Source of the DNA: Numida meleagris
Taxonomy: Eukaryota; Chordata; Aves; Galliformes; Numididae
DNA: 64,000 nucleotides
Reading direction: 5' to 3'
Assembly: GCF_002078875.1 (NCBI RefSeq)
Contig: NC_034410.1
Coordinates: forward strand, 83,167,506 to 83,231,505
The notes beneath the pieces were generated by a model, which saw nothing but the letters and a program-made list of their open reading frames with translations, had not been told where the DNA came from and searched no databases. Position numbers and translations under genes: made by a program. Of this stretch, positions 1 to 14,140 are shown one piece after another (positions within the stretch are counted from its first letter, which is position 1; every line of letters starts with the position of its first letter).

Positions 1-3000
1 GGAACTCAATCGCTTAGAGCTGCAAGCTCAAAAGCACTTGGAACTACATTTGCAGAAGAACGCGCATGTATTTGCTTTGTCTGAATACATACAGTTGTAG
101 TCGGTGACTTGTCAATAACCAAATTCTTAACGACATTTGCAAACTCATAGTGGGTATCATATTAGCATGTTCTGATTTGAATTTCAGTGGAAAGGACTAT
201 TACGAAAAAAACAAAAAGACTTCTTGTAGAGAGATAATATAAAAATGTCAGAGGAAATTCTTTAAAAATGATTTTTTTCTCTTTCTATTTTGACCTGTCA
301 TCTGCACATGGATGAAGCTGCTCAGGAATTAAAGTTGCTACCCTGCCTCTGGAAATGGAAGGCACAGTGGGAGTTGATTCCAACCTTTTCAGGAAAGTGA
401 AAAACAGCATGCAAGGATAGGTGCCTGAGAAAGTGGGGATGAATGAATGCATTTAAACACCACATCCTAAAAATCGGAAAGCCAACTAATGAGCCAAGTG
501 AACCAGTACTGTCAATGGCAGCAAAAACTCTAGAAAGAGTCAAGTTTACACACAAGAGCATTCTGCTGTAATGAAATTAAAATATGAAGCGATACAGCCA
601 TTTGTATCTTTGGATGGGCTCCAAGCATTCGAATTGATGCATACATTCGTATGTGAGTTATTTGCGAGGAGCACTCAAATGACAAACATCCCGTAATTGT
701 GGTGCTTGATCCTCCAAGAAGCTCATCTCTGTAATTATAATCATTGTCTGAAAAAACAATACAGTAACTGTGCAATTGATGCTTGTCTCCACTTCTGTCA
801 CTGAAGTGACAAAACAACCAAGCCATGTTCACATCTGCTTCCTTATAATGCTCCATTTGTCCTCACCCCAGTATCTAGCCATAACCTACAATTATGTGTC
901 ATTAGATTTCTGTGGAACTGATTAAAGGCTGTCCTATTCAAGGCTGATTTGGGAATATTCCAAAAGCCTGAGGGTGGACCCTAACTGGCATAAATGAAGC
1001 AGATTTAAGCAGTTGATTCTTTAAACATCACAGGTTTCCCACTTTGGGTAATAACTGCTACCCAGTGCAATGCAAACAAGTTGAAGTCTTGAATATACCG
1101 GTCCAAAGAGGCATGTGATGGTGTCATCCATACCACGTGGGCAATTGTTGCTTTTCCTTTCTCATTCAAGAATCCTAAAATGCCTAAATCAGGAGAATAG
1201 TAAGTGCTGGTTTGTTTTAAAAAGGCTTTGTGGTATTACTGCTGAACACCTGGTGCTTGCATAGCAGGTAGGGGCTGAGTGGGTTAAAGAGAGGGAAGGG
1301 AACTAGTGCTCTCTTTAGACCCATAAAGCTTGCCTGAGGAGAAATGGTGCTGAAATATCTGCCTCTGACTGGGAGCAGTGGAGCTGTGAGGTTCCAAGAC
1401 ATGAAGATACCAAGCATAGCGTTAGCTGAGTGCGCTTCCACAGCCGCTGTGTGCAGGTGGCAGGTCTGATGTGTGCGGGACCCAGGGCAGCTAGGTACCA
1501 AAGGCTTTAGGAGGTGTTATCTTGTTGTGAGGCTGTCTGCATAGTCAGTGGGAAGAACTGGGCTTGCTGCAGGTGTGGGTCACCTGAGCTGTACAGGACA
1601 TCTCTCTTAGGAGAACCATGCCCTAGACCCCACTGAGCACAGGCTCACCCTCCATTTTCTGTGAAGGGGATCTACTGGGACTGAGATGAATTCTGCTCTT
1701 CAAACACTGCACAAAACCAAACAGGCTGCTATCACCTTCCTAACCACACTTTCTGTTCCCTTTCTCAGACAAGAGGTGAGCAATTTCTACTGACTTGTGC
1801 CCTGTGGACTCCAGAATGGCTCTGGGACATCAACCTCCTCAGACCGACTACTTGGGCCCCAAAAAGCAAGAAGAGTTGCAAGGCAATACGTAGCAATAGC
1901 ACTGATGAACATGTCACTGCCTAGAAGCAAAACTAGAGAGGACCTGTGAAACACCTAAATTCTTCCTAGGACCAGTTTTTCTGAAGATGATATAAAATAG
2001 TTGTAACATTTGTGAGCTTTTTAGTCTGAACTGCACACCATCTCAACATTTTGGCTTCTCAAGATCGCAAATCAAAAGCCATCACATACTTTTAGGCAAA
2101 ATCTAATTCAAGCTTCCATTGACGCAGTAATTTCCATGTGACATATATCTGCTGTTAAAAACAGTACAAATTTCTGTGAACAGCAGTAGGACACTTGGCA
2201 CACACTCCACTTCATCAGGATCTATTTCAAGGAATTCAGCTTTAGATTCTTGCCCATTCAACAATACTAGCAAAGCTTTTTCTCCTAAACTGACAGTTGC
2301 TTTAGATTAATGAGAAGAAAAACCTCCTATGCTGGAAGGACCATGGGAAGGAAGTCAGCCTGCTGAGTTACTGCAGAAGCTTGAAGGGATCCAGGGACAA
2401 AAGGCTATGAGGAGGAGCTGTGCTTTCCCACCCTCCTTGAAGGTGATGCAATGTGATGCTAATCCAGGAGAATTTTTTTCTAGCTTCTGTTCAAGGGATC
2501 AACAAACATACCTGAAGGCATGAAGGATATGTTTAAACAAAGAAGATGAGAACAGACTCAAAACCTCAGACTTAAAAAACAGGCAAAGAAAAAGACTACA
2601 TAAGGCAAAAAGGAGATGGGTGCAGTAATTGCAACAGCAAAACAGTGCAGAATAATGAACTCACTAAGAAACTGCTGCCAGCACCCACAGATTTCCAGTT
2701 AATTCTGCATGCTGTTCCACTATCTAATACTTCCTATCAGTGGGGGCACCATCTGGATGGTTGTTTTCAAATATTAGGTTGTCTTTCTGTCTTGTTTTCT
2801 CTCTGAATGCGGTCACAGTGTAGTGTAAGTTTCTTACCAATGAGCTGGTGAGCCAAGAGTGCTGATGCACTAGGCCTCTGCTTTGTGATGCTCTCACATT
2901 TGCAGCAGGTCTCCCCAGAGCTCTGCTGGCTGGCTTCATTATTTCTGGCTTTGTATCCAGCTTCAGGCTTTCCCAGAGTTCATTCAGCCATTACAGATGG

Positions 3001-6000
3001 AGATGTGCTGAGATCCTGGTGGGCTAACATCCCTCAGGTCTGTAGCCGTTTGCCTTGATGACAGTGAGACATACTAGCCTCACTAGTAAAAGAAAGCCAG
3101 ATGTAAACTGTAAAAGCCCTATCTTAAATTCAGAAAATCAAACTCTTCAGGTCAAGATTGTTCTTTTTGAAAAAAGAAAAGAGAAGTAGATATCCAAGAT
3201 ATCTAAGCATTATAACTGAAGCTCTTTATAATTACAAACTAAGATAATACATATACTCATATTCAGTGCTCCTATGTTAAACAGAAGAAGGAAGGACCAC
3301 ATTAATTGTTTTCATTCAAAATGCATTGACAGAGAACAAAGATTTCACTACTTGTGCTGGGACCATTCTCCATAGTTTACTTCTTTGGATCACCCTATAG
3401 CAAAGGAGTTGTGAAATCCAGATAATTTAATTCAAGAAGGGAGGGTAACTAGTGAATAATTCAAGAGAATAGAGGACATGAATGTTTCCTTTGGCCATGG
3501 AAATCCTCAGTTAGGTTGGCTGCTGTAATCCCACTGGCAGCTGATCCCACACTTTGAAGCATCTAAGTGTACATCAGGGGTCAGAAACTACTTTGAGCAG
3601 TGCTGACTTATGTAAAGGCAAAGCTGTTTTGAAACCACTGCTGTACATGTCTCCTTCTCATTGCTGGTCATCTTATGTAATTCCCTACTTTCATCTGAAA
3701 GCAAACTACCATTAGCGTAAACTGACAGTTCTTCACCCTTACTGCTGAAAATTATTTTCATAGGGAAAAAAAAACCCAGAAAGGTATAATAACAAGAGGA
3801 AGAGAACAGTCCTGTCTATTAGTCAGTGCATGTAGCACTGACTACTGTTTTCCTTAGAAAACAGTAATTAAGTATAAATAGATAAGATAATTCTAATCTT
3901 AGCTGGAAATGATAGGTTAAAACTAGTTGGCACATCTGAGGGTATGAAATACACAGGAGATCACTGGTATGATTTTACATATATGAAGAAAAAAGATATA
4001 TATATATACACAAAAAAAAAGATTAAAAAAAGGAAAAAGCTTCATTAAAAAATCATAAAACTGATCATTTATGGTGTAGGAGGTTGCTCAGAGTTAGTTG
4101 GAGTGTCTAATTACACAGCATTTCTTGGGTGAGTAAGCTTCTATACTTCTTTTCAATGTGCTGACCAGAGGATATGTGTAAGCTTCACTGTGTTTTGTAA
4201 ATACCTTAGGGTAGATGAATTCCAAGTGACAGCCACATAGTTTCATGCAGCAAAATGGTGACTTGTCATCACTGTCATGTTAGCATCACACAAAATGTCA
4301 ACAAAGAAAGGGCTATACTACTGACAAGTGCCTGTGACACCTTCATGACAGGGAGTGGTGTTCCTCTTCTTTCTTTCCCAGGTGCAAGCTTCAGAAGCAT
4401 GACTCCTTCCTAATGTAGTTTTGAATTTCATCATTTCATTTCTTTGTCTCGATACTCATTCTCACAAGCACAACTCCTTCAAACACACCACAAAGCAAGT
4501 TCGCCCTGTTAGCTCTATCTTTGTATTTTAAGACCTCATGCAGAATGATCTGGCTACCTGAACAAAGACCCTCCAGAGGCAACCGTCCAGAGGCAATCTT
4601 TAGTTAAATCCTTAACCCTGCAAGATTATTTGCCCCTTCTCCTGGCAAATTCAAAGTTCGAATAGCACTGAGCTTTACACTTAAGGAAGGAGATAGAAAT
4701 GCGCCCACACATCTTCATTATGGGCTAGGCAGCCAGACATCTCCACTGGGATCAGCAAATAAAATGTCCCCTCTCAGACAGCAAGGGGACAGGCCATCGT
4801 CTGCTTAATCCTCTCATGAAGAACTGCACAAACTTTGATTTGTCATCAAAAATCAAGTAAGGTTTGTCTCTTCATTCAGCTGGATATTTGTTATAGTTAG
4901 ATGAAAGGAATTACACGTCAGGTACAAATTAGCTCAGAGAGGGAGAGCCAGGAACTGTTTTAAAAGCTGCATAGGAAAAGCATTTCAAGAATATGATTTT
5001 CTTAAGAGATAGATATGCTGAACTTAATCAGTCCACACTTATTACATTCATTACATATAGATGCTGCTTCATCTTGCGCACAAGATTCTTTAGCTATCTC
5101 GCCTTATGTGTGGTACGTTTTACATCTCAGCACTTTGAAGTAGTGCATCCATTGATGTCCTCGCAGCTAGCCATCGACCTGAGATTTTAAGAATTCTTTT
5201 ATGTTTCCAGATCCTCTCTGCAGCAGGGAATGCCATCTAGCTTGTCATCCGCTCTGCTGCTGATTTCTTTGGCATCTATTCTATGCTCGCCAAGAATCAG
5301 GAGATTTGATCAAAGATGTAAATAAAAAATATAGTCTAGGCTGAACTGCTTTCTGTTCACTCAGGTAACTTAGAAGTAAAAGTTCAGTCTGCTGTGAAAT
5401 AGGAGAGGGTGTTCTAGAAGGTGTCCAAGACTATTAAGGAGATGTGACTGTTTAGAAGAGAATTTTTTAATATTTCAGTTGACATTAACTTTCAAACAGT
5501 GAACTACTTACTAACACAGCTGTTTAACTTAACAAACAAAATAATTCCCATTCTGTTTCCTAGAACTATCATACTGGTTTGATGGAAACTGCTTCTGAGT
5601 CAACAAAAAAATACAAGCATTGGCATTTCTTAATTTCTCCTGAATGCAATTCAAGGCATCTAACATAAGTCACGGTTCTGATTTTCATGGTACTTTACGC
5701 ATTTATATACTTCTAATATTATGCTTCAGCTTACCAAATAAAATTCAGCGCTTCGTGTCCTACCAAAAGAGGTCAGTGGTATAATGCCTACATGTGAACA
5801 TCGGTATTTCTCCTGTTAAATACCCAGATCTTATAAATCCACACCGATGCCATGATTTAGAGTCTTCCCAGAAAACATTTCAAATTTGCTCATTAACTTC
5901 AGAAGGATATCTTTTTGCCTTTGAAGTGTCTGCCTCAAAAAGAAATCACAAATGTAACACTGAGGAACTTGAAATGCATTGTCTTCTTTAAGGAGCTTCC

Positions 6001-6095
6001 CTGCAACTTGCTAATCAGCTTAAAAGTGCTTATCCTTTTAGTGTTGCAAATTTTGCACAGAATTTGAAACTTAGGGAAATTTTCCATTATTTTGG
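1..6095. other. Intergenic, no gene seen
   Basis: Open frames here are short and scattered on both strands, with no family resemblance and no splice-linked partners. The only notable sequence is AT-rich simple DNA near 3,990-4,040. I see no RNA gene, CpG island or recognisable repeat. Confidence 0.6.
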
Positions 6096-6156
6096 GTGTA
6101 TCTATGGATGATCTTGGAAGTCTTTTCCTACCTCGATGATTCCATGATTCTATAAT
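6096..6156 (+). mobile_element. CR1 LINE 3' tail fragment
   Basis: The segment contains ATGATCTTGGAAGTCTTTTC followed by TTCCATGATTCTATAA, which matches the end of avian CR1 elements (target sequence before ATTCTATGATTCTATG tails). Only the last 60 bp or so survive, and divergence is high. Confidence 0.75.
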
Positions 6157-6339
6157 TATTCATAATAAAAAAAAAATACAATGCTCAAGTCAGAAAATTA
6201 AGCCCTAAATTCTAACCAAAATAACTGATAATGAAGTTTAATGTCTGAACAGACAGAGGAGTTTCATTACTCTTACTTTGATAAATTGTACATTCTTGTT
6301 CTTACAATGACAATGCCAGCTATCTATTATTTGTGTGGG

Positions 6340-6375
6340 TTTTTTTTTTTTTGTGTGTGTGTGTGTATGTGTGAT
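6340..6375. repeat. T run followed by (GT)n
   Basis: A run of 13 T residues is followed by roughly eleven GT dinucleotides with one interruption. It is a simple repeat. Confidence 0.9.
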
Positions 6376-8164
6376 GTTTCATTTTGTTTTCATTTCTCTG
6401 TTTGATCAATTTGGTTTTTAATGCTATCCTTTATCTTTTGCATTATGACTTTTTTTGAAATGTCCTTAAGTACCAGGCACAGTCTATAAATGAGTGAGAA
6501 AACAGAAGTGGAACGTTGGTCCACTTGTGCTCAGTAAATGAACAAGAGGAAGTAATCAGCAGGAAATTTGACCCTATTCTTATTTAACATCTATTATATG
6601 CCTTGAGAAAAGAGGATCTTTTTCTGTGTTCACTGCTGGAAGTAAGTACCAGTGATTACCAAGAGTGCACAGTCTGAGCCCAGTGCTATGCAGCAAGGGC
6701 TTTAGGAAGAAGGCTGAACTGGTACCACGTATTGTGCATTTCTGTTTCAGAGCCCATGTGTTCTGCTCGGTGATTTATTTCAAGGTAATGTTTGTTCCAT
6801 TAATAGTTTCTACAGAGCAATACACCAGACATAAATAAATAATAGGGAATACAGCTCATAGACTGTATTTGAACAAAGATCCAATAATAATAATAATTTA
6901 TAGGATGCCTTGGATATTTTAACTCAGTAGTCAGGAGTCCCTCAGCATACAATATCATTCAGTAGCTAATGATGTAAGCTGATGGCACTCTTTGTAGGTG
7001 TATGTCAGCTTCATATTCAGGACACATCCACATTAGCATCTTAATCCAGATTAGGAGGGCTTGCTGAAGTGACCCTTCCAGATCCTATTCTTTGGTTTGG
7101 ACTAAGAAAATGCGAACTGCATCCAGCTCCAGCCACAAATATGCTTTCTTTCCACAAAGTAAAAAGCCATGAGACAGAGAGAGTGTGAATGCTCTGTAGA
7201 TCTACTGCTGTACTTTTTCAACCGCTGGACTCCAACTTCCTACAGCATTTTACCTTCTTCTGTATATTATGTTAAGAACTTGAGTATTTTATCATTATTA
7301 AAAATAGTTCAAATTTGTTTTTCTTTTTCCTCTAACTAAAAGTGAGGTCAACTTTTCATCTAAATCTGTGCTTAAACTCCCACTCTTTTGTAATATCAGA
7401 ATGTTTTATGTGACTGAATTCCATTTTCCAGAAAGCTCTGTTCCTAAGCTGTTGCCAAACTGGTGCTACTGTTCCAGATATGGCCTAGCACAGGTTTCAT
7501 AACAAAAATATATATTTCAATTCATTTCAGCAGCTGCTACCTAAAAATCCTTCAGTCTTTTGTGAGCTGTTATTTTCCAGGAAAAGGCAGCAGAAAATTA
7601 ACCCATACATCTGAATTTGTGGTAAATGCCTGAGGAGCCTCACCTTCGCTCCTGTTAGCTATTCTTCTACAATAAATAATATATAGCTCCACATTCATAA
7701 ATCTTTGTGCATTCACAGAGTCAAAAGAATGTAAATTTCTTTCTAGTGGTGCCAGGCTCTTCCCCTTCCAAGGCATTGCTGAACATGCAGAAGAAGAAAT
7801 ACTCCCTGCATTTCCTTTCCTCACCTGGTGCCCTGCAAACACCCACAGTATTTGGGCTCCTCCCAGGGTCAAAAATGGGACAACTAGTCCAATTGTAACA
7901 ACCGTTTCTCTCCCTAGCCTGAGAGAAGGGCCATTAAAAACATTGACATGAAAGTGTGTGAGTCTTGGAGAACATGGAAATCGCCCGCTTTGTCAATACA
8001 GTGGAAAGATTTACTGTTCTTAATTTATGTGGGTTGCACCACTTCTAATGTGGTAGATTGTTTTTTAAGTACTGTTGTCACTATACAGAAAAAGCTTGAC
8101 GCTGTGATGAATTTTTTTAAGATATGCAAATAAGAGTGTGCACAATTGAGTTTGGACTTATACA
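6376..8164. other. Intergenic, no gene seen
   Basis: AT-rich DNA with a short (ATA)n stretch near 6,880-6,900. The 100-residue minus-strand open frame at 7,570-7,872 overlaps a plus-strand frame and resembles no family I know. Confidence 0.6.
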
Positions 8165-8435
8165 ACCACGGAATCTTATAATTGTTTGAGCTGGAAGGGA
8201 CCTTTATAGATCATCTAGTCCGACTCCTCCGCAGTGAAAAGAGACATCTACAGCAGATCAGAATGGTCAGAGCTCTGTTCAGCCTGACCTTGAGTGTCTC
8301 CAGGGACGAGGCATCCATCACCTTTATGGACAATCCGTGCCAGTGCTTCACTACCCTTATTGTAAAAGGACTTTTTCCTTTAAACCAGTTAAATAGTCTT
8401 CTCAGTACAGAAATTTCTATTCAAGGTTTGGGGCA
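8165..8435 (-). mobile_element. CR1 LINE, 5'-truncated
   Basis: On the plus strand it begins with a degraded tail (AATCTTATAATTG) and then GAGCTGGAAGGGACC, TAGATCATCTAGTCCGACTC and CAGGGACGAGGCATCC, the reverse complement of the CR1 3' region. No coding capacity remains. Confidence 0.9.
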
Positions 8436-8619
8436 TTTTTATGGGGCAGCTTGGGTGAGGAAGTGGGTTTTGACTTGATCCCATTACGGCAGTCAGTCTG
8501 TGGGCGCTCTGATTTTATTGGATGTTCCTAGTGTCTGTGCAGCTTCTCCTTGTGCCACCCAGCAAGCAGGTTAATGCTTCCAATGGAAGGAAACCCTCCA
8601 GTGACTTGACAGCAAGCTG

Positions 8620-8815
8620 GACATGAGCCAGCAGTGTGCCCTTGCTGCCCAGAAACCCACGTGGTGGATGCCCCATTCCTGGAGATGTTCAAGGCCAGGC
8701 TGGATAGGGCTCCAACCACTCTGATCTACTGTAGGTGTCTGTGTTCACTGCAGGGAAGTTGGCCTAGATGGCTTTTAAATGTCCCTTCCAGCTCAAAGGA
8801 TTCTATGACTTCAGC
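8620..8815 (+). mobile_element. CR1 LINE, 5'-truncated
   Basis: The segment carries CTGGAGATGTTCAAGGCCAG, GGCTGGATAGGGC and the tail TCCCTTCCAGCTCAAAGGAT followed by TCTATGACTT. It lies head-to-head with the minus-strand copy at 8,165-8,435, with about 185 bp between. Confidence 0.9.
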
Positions 8816-11800
8816 TTAGTCACTGGGAAAGAGGTGGTGGGAGAGATTCATCAGGGAGTAAGGACCAGAGGGGTGTGCTCAGGACTAGGGCAAGCAATGC
8901 TGAACTGAACAGTTCAGGCAAAGGCCACCCAAGAGAAACCAGGGCACATTTCACATTATCCTAAAATGAGAAAGCAGGGTATGTTTTATGTCATCTTACC
9001 ATGAGCAGCTGAGGTCTGCTGTCACAAACACAAGACACAGTGGTTTGACCAGGGCCAAGAGAACCCAACTCAGCCTCTGGTCAGCGAAGCTGGAAGTGCT
9101 GGGACTGACCTGCTGTGGCTGCTTGGGCAACCCAAAGGCAACCACCTCACTTGGGTGATGATGAGCTTTGGAAACAGTTTCCTAATCTGTGGGCAGCCAC
9201 CTTGCTGTGTCAGACTATTAAGGAGAGAGGCGTCTTCTCCAGGAATGACCACCTTTTTTCCTTGTTAGTGTCAGCAGCTCCTTTTCCTGCCTTTGTGTTG
9301 GGCATAGAGAGAAAATGTCTGTGTAGAACTGCTGTATGTACTGGAGGGAAAAGAGAAAATTAGTATATTAACAACAAATTAAACAACTTCCTAAAATCAT
9401 GTTAAAACATGCTTCCTGACACTGACTTCAATTAGTGAATGGAGACTCAGATTGCTTTGGAAATTTTCCCATGTCTAAGAACCTCTTCTTAACCCTCAGC
9501 TTGACTCGTTCTCAAAAACCAAATTACAAACCATTAAAATGTTCGCCAACAGCGCTCATGAAGCACATGTTATTTCAGATTCTTGCTAAGAAACGTCCAA
9601 TCAAAATGCCCTGTGACTCAGTTATTCTTGAATTGGTCTAATTTTCCTGTGAAAACTATGAAGAAACTTGCAAATTGCTCATACGCCTCAACAAATGCAA
9701 TTTTAGCCAGCTCAGTCCTCTTTTTGGAATGCACTCTTATAAGTGTAGAAACAGTCATTTCTTCTCATTTTTTATATTTTTCATTTTGGCTGGGTTTGAA
9801 GGAAATACGTGTCACTTATAAATTAGCTAATTATAGCCTTGCATTGAGTTCACATGGGGAGCATCACTGATATAAATTAAATTCCTTCATTATTTTAAAT
9901 TGTAGTCTTAACCAAGGAGCTTCTAGCTAAGTACACAATTATCCACTCATAATAACATGACTCTGACCAAAAGGCAGTGAGGACACACAAGATGCTGAGT
10001 GAGCCATCAGGCCAAGTAACAACAAAAATCCTTTGTACAGTCGTGTTCCCAGTCAGCCTTCTCGAAGCCCGAAGAACACACCATTTACATCAGAAAAGCT
10101 TTTTACAAAGGAGGTCGAGGCTGGGCTACGACCAGTGGTTTGCCATTTGGAAAGCATTTCTCCTCCTTTTCACAGCTCTTTGATACTTAGCAGCTTTGGC
10201 TTTACCCCAAGTATTGCACAGCCCTTCAGATATCAGCTCCAGCCTATGGAGCTAAGATCCCAGCCTTATCCTGTGTATAGGAAAGTATCTGACCATGGTG
10301 ATGCTCTGGCTTTTGGCTCTATGAGAAGTAACGCTTTGTGTCCCAGGGACTTTGGCTTGATATTTATGAAACTGGTTTTTTTTTTTTTTTTTTTTTTTTT
10401 TTGGGAGATCTGCGTTGGTTCTGCATTAGGAAACAGGAAGCAGAATGCAAGCAGCCAGAAGCGCTTGGTACTTAGTAGGCACACTGACTGATGGGTTCTG
10501 CTTAGAAAAGCCCCATCAAGTGGGAGTTATTCACTCAAAGAAAAGAGGAATGATAGCAAGAAGATGTAGGTGTTCGCTGAAGAGCAGATTAGGGATGGTC
10601 TGTTTGCTAATGTCATCCAGCCAGCAGGCATTCTCTCCCTCTCCGTTACAAAATACATTTAGTATTTGCTATCAGTATGAATGCAGTTTAAGATTATATA
10701 TAGACCGGATTTGCCAAGCAAGGCTTTTCCAGAGGCACAGGATTTGTTAGCTTGTCTTCATTACGTTTAGAAGTATGATACATAGTCATCAATATATATT
10801 GTAGGGTAGCATAGGTTAAGACATCCAACACATTTGTTATTGTGGTATGTAAAGAAATTCTTTACTCTAAGTCCCATTTTATCAGCATTATGAGACATTT
10901 CTAATTCGTGAGAAGTCTCATATCTATACACACAAATAATGTTCTTAAAATACATCTCATTAAAACGAATTGGAAAGGGACTTGACTTACGAAGAACTGC
11001 TGTTCTCTGCATCACCATACACTTAATGAAGGAGACAGCAGAACCTGGGCTCAGATTTTACAGATACTATTCTTAAACTACTGCTTAGTTTGAGCAATGC
11101 AAGACGTGATTAAAACAAGAGCCCACACTCTCACAGACTCATTGCCCACTGTAAGAGGAAGAAGGGGAAGAACCTGCCTGCCCATTTCCTTCCTCCTGCT
11201 TCCCATCAAGCAGAATTTACCTATGCAAGTGCTTATACACCTAACAAGGGGATTGCATAGCCTCTGTGCACTAAGCTCCCTGTGAGACATCCTGCCCTCC
11301 GGGTCTGCTCCAGCCCAGGGGAATAGCCTGCAGCAAAGGAAGTAGAGGCGTGTTTGGTTTGCATGACCTACTCCTTTGTGACTAGAAGGCCAAAAATAAT
11401 TTCCTCAGGGTTTTTCCATTGATTCTGACTTGAAGATGCTGTAAAAATACAAGAAATATAAATATTCAGGCAGCACTCACAGATCTACTTCCAAATAATA
11501 TGAATGAGAGAGGAAATAAAAAGTGCCTACAAAGCAGTGATGGGGATGATTATGTACGTATCCAAATTACCAGTATTAAAAACAAGGAAAGAAAAAGATA
11601 GCCTAAACCTGAGTAAAGCTCAGCTGCAGTACACAGCAACCACAGCATATTTCACAGACAAATCTATGAGGAAATATATCCTCTTCTCAAATTCTCTAGC
11701 TGGCATGTTGTCAGTAGTCACTGTTGCCTTCATTGCTTATTCAGCTCAACAGTCAATAACTTCATTAGTTTTTTTTCCTCAGCAGTTACACACATATCAC

Positions 11801-13065
11801 CAAAAGATCTCCTGGCATTTATCAGGATGCTCTGAGACACGATGACCTTGAAAGAGAAGGCCTACATGCACCTGCCTATCAGTCATGGGCACCTTTTAAT
11901 TAGGGTGAAAGAAACACCTGCTGTGTTAAGCAGGACACTCAAAGGTTGGTTATCCCTCTCTGTCATGATAGAAGACCAAGGCCATCTTGTGTAAGGACAT
12001 GTTGCAGGGATGAGAACCTACCACCGCAGTATATCTCCATCTCATACTGGGGGAAGGGATTAGCAAGTAGTTCATCAGTCACGTTAAAGAGCTGAGAGAT
12101 AAAGGGCAGGGATCCCCAGCATTCTACATCAGTTTAAAGGAATGTATTAAATATACACATGGAGGATATGTATTTGTACGTAGTAGGGAACAGGGAGGGC
12201 TGATTATCTGTGGACCTTCCAAAAAGATGTGTTGTGCAGTTGCTTTGAGGAGGGAAGAAATGGCTCCTTGGGACACCACGTGCACTGTCTCATGCCTGGG
12301 CTGTCCTGGCTTATAAGCAGTGCCAGCCAGACTTCTTTTTTCCTCCTTCAGTAGTAAAACTGGAGAGGAAAAAAAAATAATCAAGAGAAAATGGATGAGA
12401 TCAAGCCAGACTTCTTGTCAAAATGAGAGACTTCAACCACATTTCTAGATGGTGACAAAAATTATATTCTCATGCATTTTTGCGTTGATGTAAGGACACG
12501 ACACATTCTCCTTTTCATTATCAGTCAACCTCACGATTCAGTAAAATCCAGAGGAATCAGATTTATCCACTTCCCCTTCTGTTTTAGAGGACATTCATGT
12601 CTGAGGACAAGCAAATTTCTCAGTGGTATAACTGTAACACTAAGAGAAGGAAATGAAGAAAGGTCTCCTGGTTCCTTGACCAAGTTGTGCAAGAACCACT
12701 TCATTACCAAGGGCAGGCATGGTCACTGGGGAAGAGAAAGGTGGAACGTTGAAATGCAGGAAGAGATGCTGTCAGGGACATATCGTGCAATGCCACGTGG
12801 CAGCAGGAGGAAATGATTGAGGAGGCATCTCAAAATTGGTGAGATAAGAAACATTCAAGGTGACTAGACCAAGACAGGGTCAGCAAAAGTGCAGAGAGGT
12901 CTGGGCATCACTGCTAGAAAGCAAGTCTTCAGTCAGAGGGAGGTCAAGTGGTCTAAGCAATGATCTGCAGGCTGGGAAGGCTCATTTGAAGACAGTGGAG
13001 ATAGTGGAGGTAGACAACAGCTAGCACAAGAGTATTTGAAGGGTAGAAAAGCAAAGAAAGGACAA
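8816..13065. other. Intergenic, no gene seen
   Basis: The longest open frame, 10,033-10,491 plus strand, gains its length from a poly(T) run read as poly-Phe and is not credible. The 113- and 114-residue frames near 11.5 and 12.5 kb resemble no family and have no splice context. Confidence 0.6.
10376..10402. repeat. Poly(T) run of 27
   Basis: An uninterrupted run of 27 T residues. I could not define a retrocopy on the minus strand side, and CR1 does not leave poly(A) tails, so a simple repeat is the safest call. Confidence 0.9.
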
Positions 13066-13412
13066 ATCATATAATAGTTTGGGTTGGAAGGGGCCTTTAA
13101 GATTCTCTAGTTCCAACCCCCCTGCTATAGGCAGGGACACCTCCCTCTAGACCAGGTTGCTCAAAGCCCCATCCAGCCTGGCCCTCAATGTTTCCAAGGA
13201 GGGGGAATCCACAGCCTCTCTGGGCAACCTGTTCCAGTGTCTTACCACCCTCATAGTAAAGAATTTCTTCTTAATATCTGGTCTAAATCTACGCTTTTCC
13301 AGTTTAAAGCCATTTCCCCTCATCCCATCAGTACTTGCCCTTATTATAAGTCCCTCCCCAGCTTTCCTATAGGCCCCCCTCAGGTGCTTACAAATCACAT
13401 ATGGCAGAAGAC
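13066..13412 (-). mobile_element. CR1 LINE, 5'-truncated
   Basis: On the plus strand it runs from TCATATAATAGTTTGGGTTG through GGAAGGGGCCTTTAAGATTC, CCATCCAGCCTGGCC and CAACCTGTTCCAGTG. The minus-strand frame reads FFTMRVVRHWNRLPREAV and SLETLRARLDGAL, the usual translation of the CR1 3' end. About 345 bp remain. Confidence 0.95.
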
Positions 13413-13634
13413 ACAGTATGGCTAGGATCATTGCGTGTACTTACAATGCTTAAAGATTGCTCAAAAATGTTATAGACAAAATAAAAGTCCACAGTCTGAT
13501 ACCCTTACAGTCTAGTCAGAGGCATGACAGTGCACTTAACTTGAACAAGGAGTGGGAGGCTGAGAGATGTAATAAGTAATGAGCTGCAACTAGGACAGCA
13601 CAAACCTAAACTGAACAATACATGTCATAAAGAT
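13413..13634. other. Intergenic spacer
   Basis: Short unique stretch between the CR1 copy and the LTR. Nothing recognised. Confidence 0.5.
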
Positions 13635-14140
13635 TGTTAGAATCTGGTTTTGGCTGGGATGGAGTTAATTTTCTTCGTAGAGGCTGGTATGGGGCCATGT
13701 TTTGAATTCAGGAGGAAAATAATGTTGATCGCTCACTTATGTTTTAACTGTTGATGAGCAGCACTGCATAGAGCTGAGGATGTTTCAGCTTCTTCAACTG
13801 CCCTGCCAGCAATGGGGGACACACAGAGCTGGAAGGGGACAGAACTAGGACAGCTAACCTAAACTGTCCAAAGAGATGTTCCATACCATCACATGGCATC
13901 ATGCTGAACTATAAAACTGGGACAGTTGGGTGGGGGTGGGTGCTGCCACTGCACAGGGACTGGCTGAGCATCAGTCAGCAGGTGGTGAGCAATCGCTCAT
14001 TTTGTATATTATTTTCCTTTCTGTCCTATTAAACTGTCTTTATTTCAGCCCATGAGTTTTGTCTTTTTCTGACTCTCTCCCCCATTGCACTGGGGGGAGT
14101 AAGCAAACAGCTGTGCTGCCTGCTGAGTTAAACCAAAACA
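13635..14140 (+). mobile_element. Solo LTR of an avian endogenous retrovirus
   Basis: About 506 bp running from TGTTAG to AAACCAAAACA, so it has the TG...CA termini of an LTR. Internal landmarks are the opening block TTTTGGCTGGGATGGAGTTA, a TATAAAA box at 13,910-13,916, an ATTAAA signal at 14,028-14,033 and the block CTCTCCCCCATTGCAC near the end. These match a common avian LTR remembered from chicken and songbird genomes; the exact family is unsure (ERVL-like is likely). No internal retroviral genes flank it, so it is a solo LTR. The five flanking bases (AAGAT and AGAAT) are not an exact duplication, consistent with age. Confidence 0.8.

Noticed and set aside
10033..10491. 152-residue plus-strand open frame
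   Set aside because: It runs through a 27-T tract as poly-Phe, has no family resemblance and no splice context.
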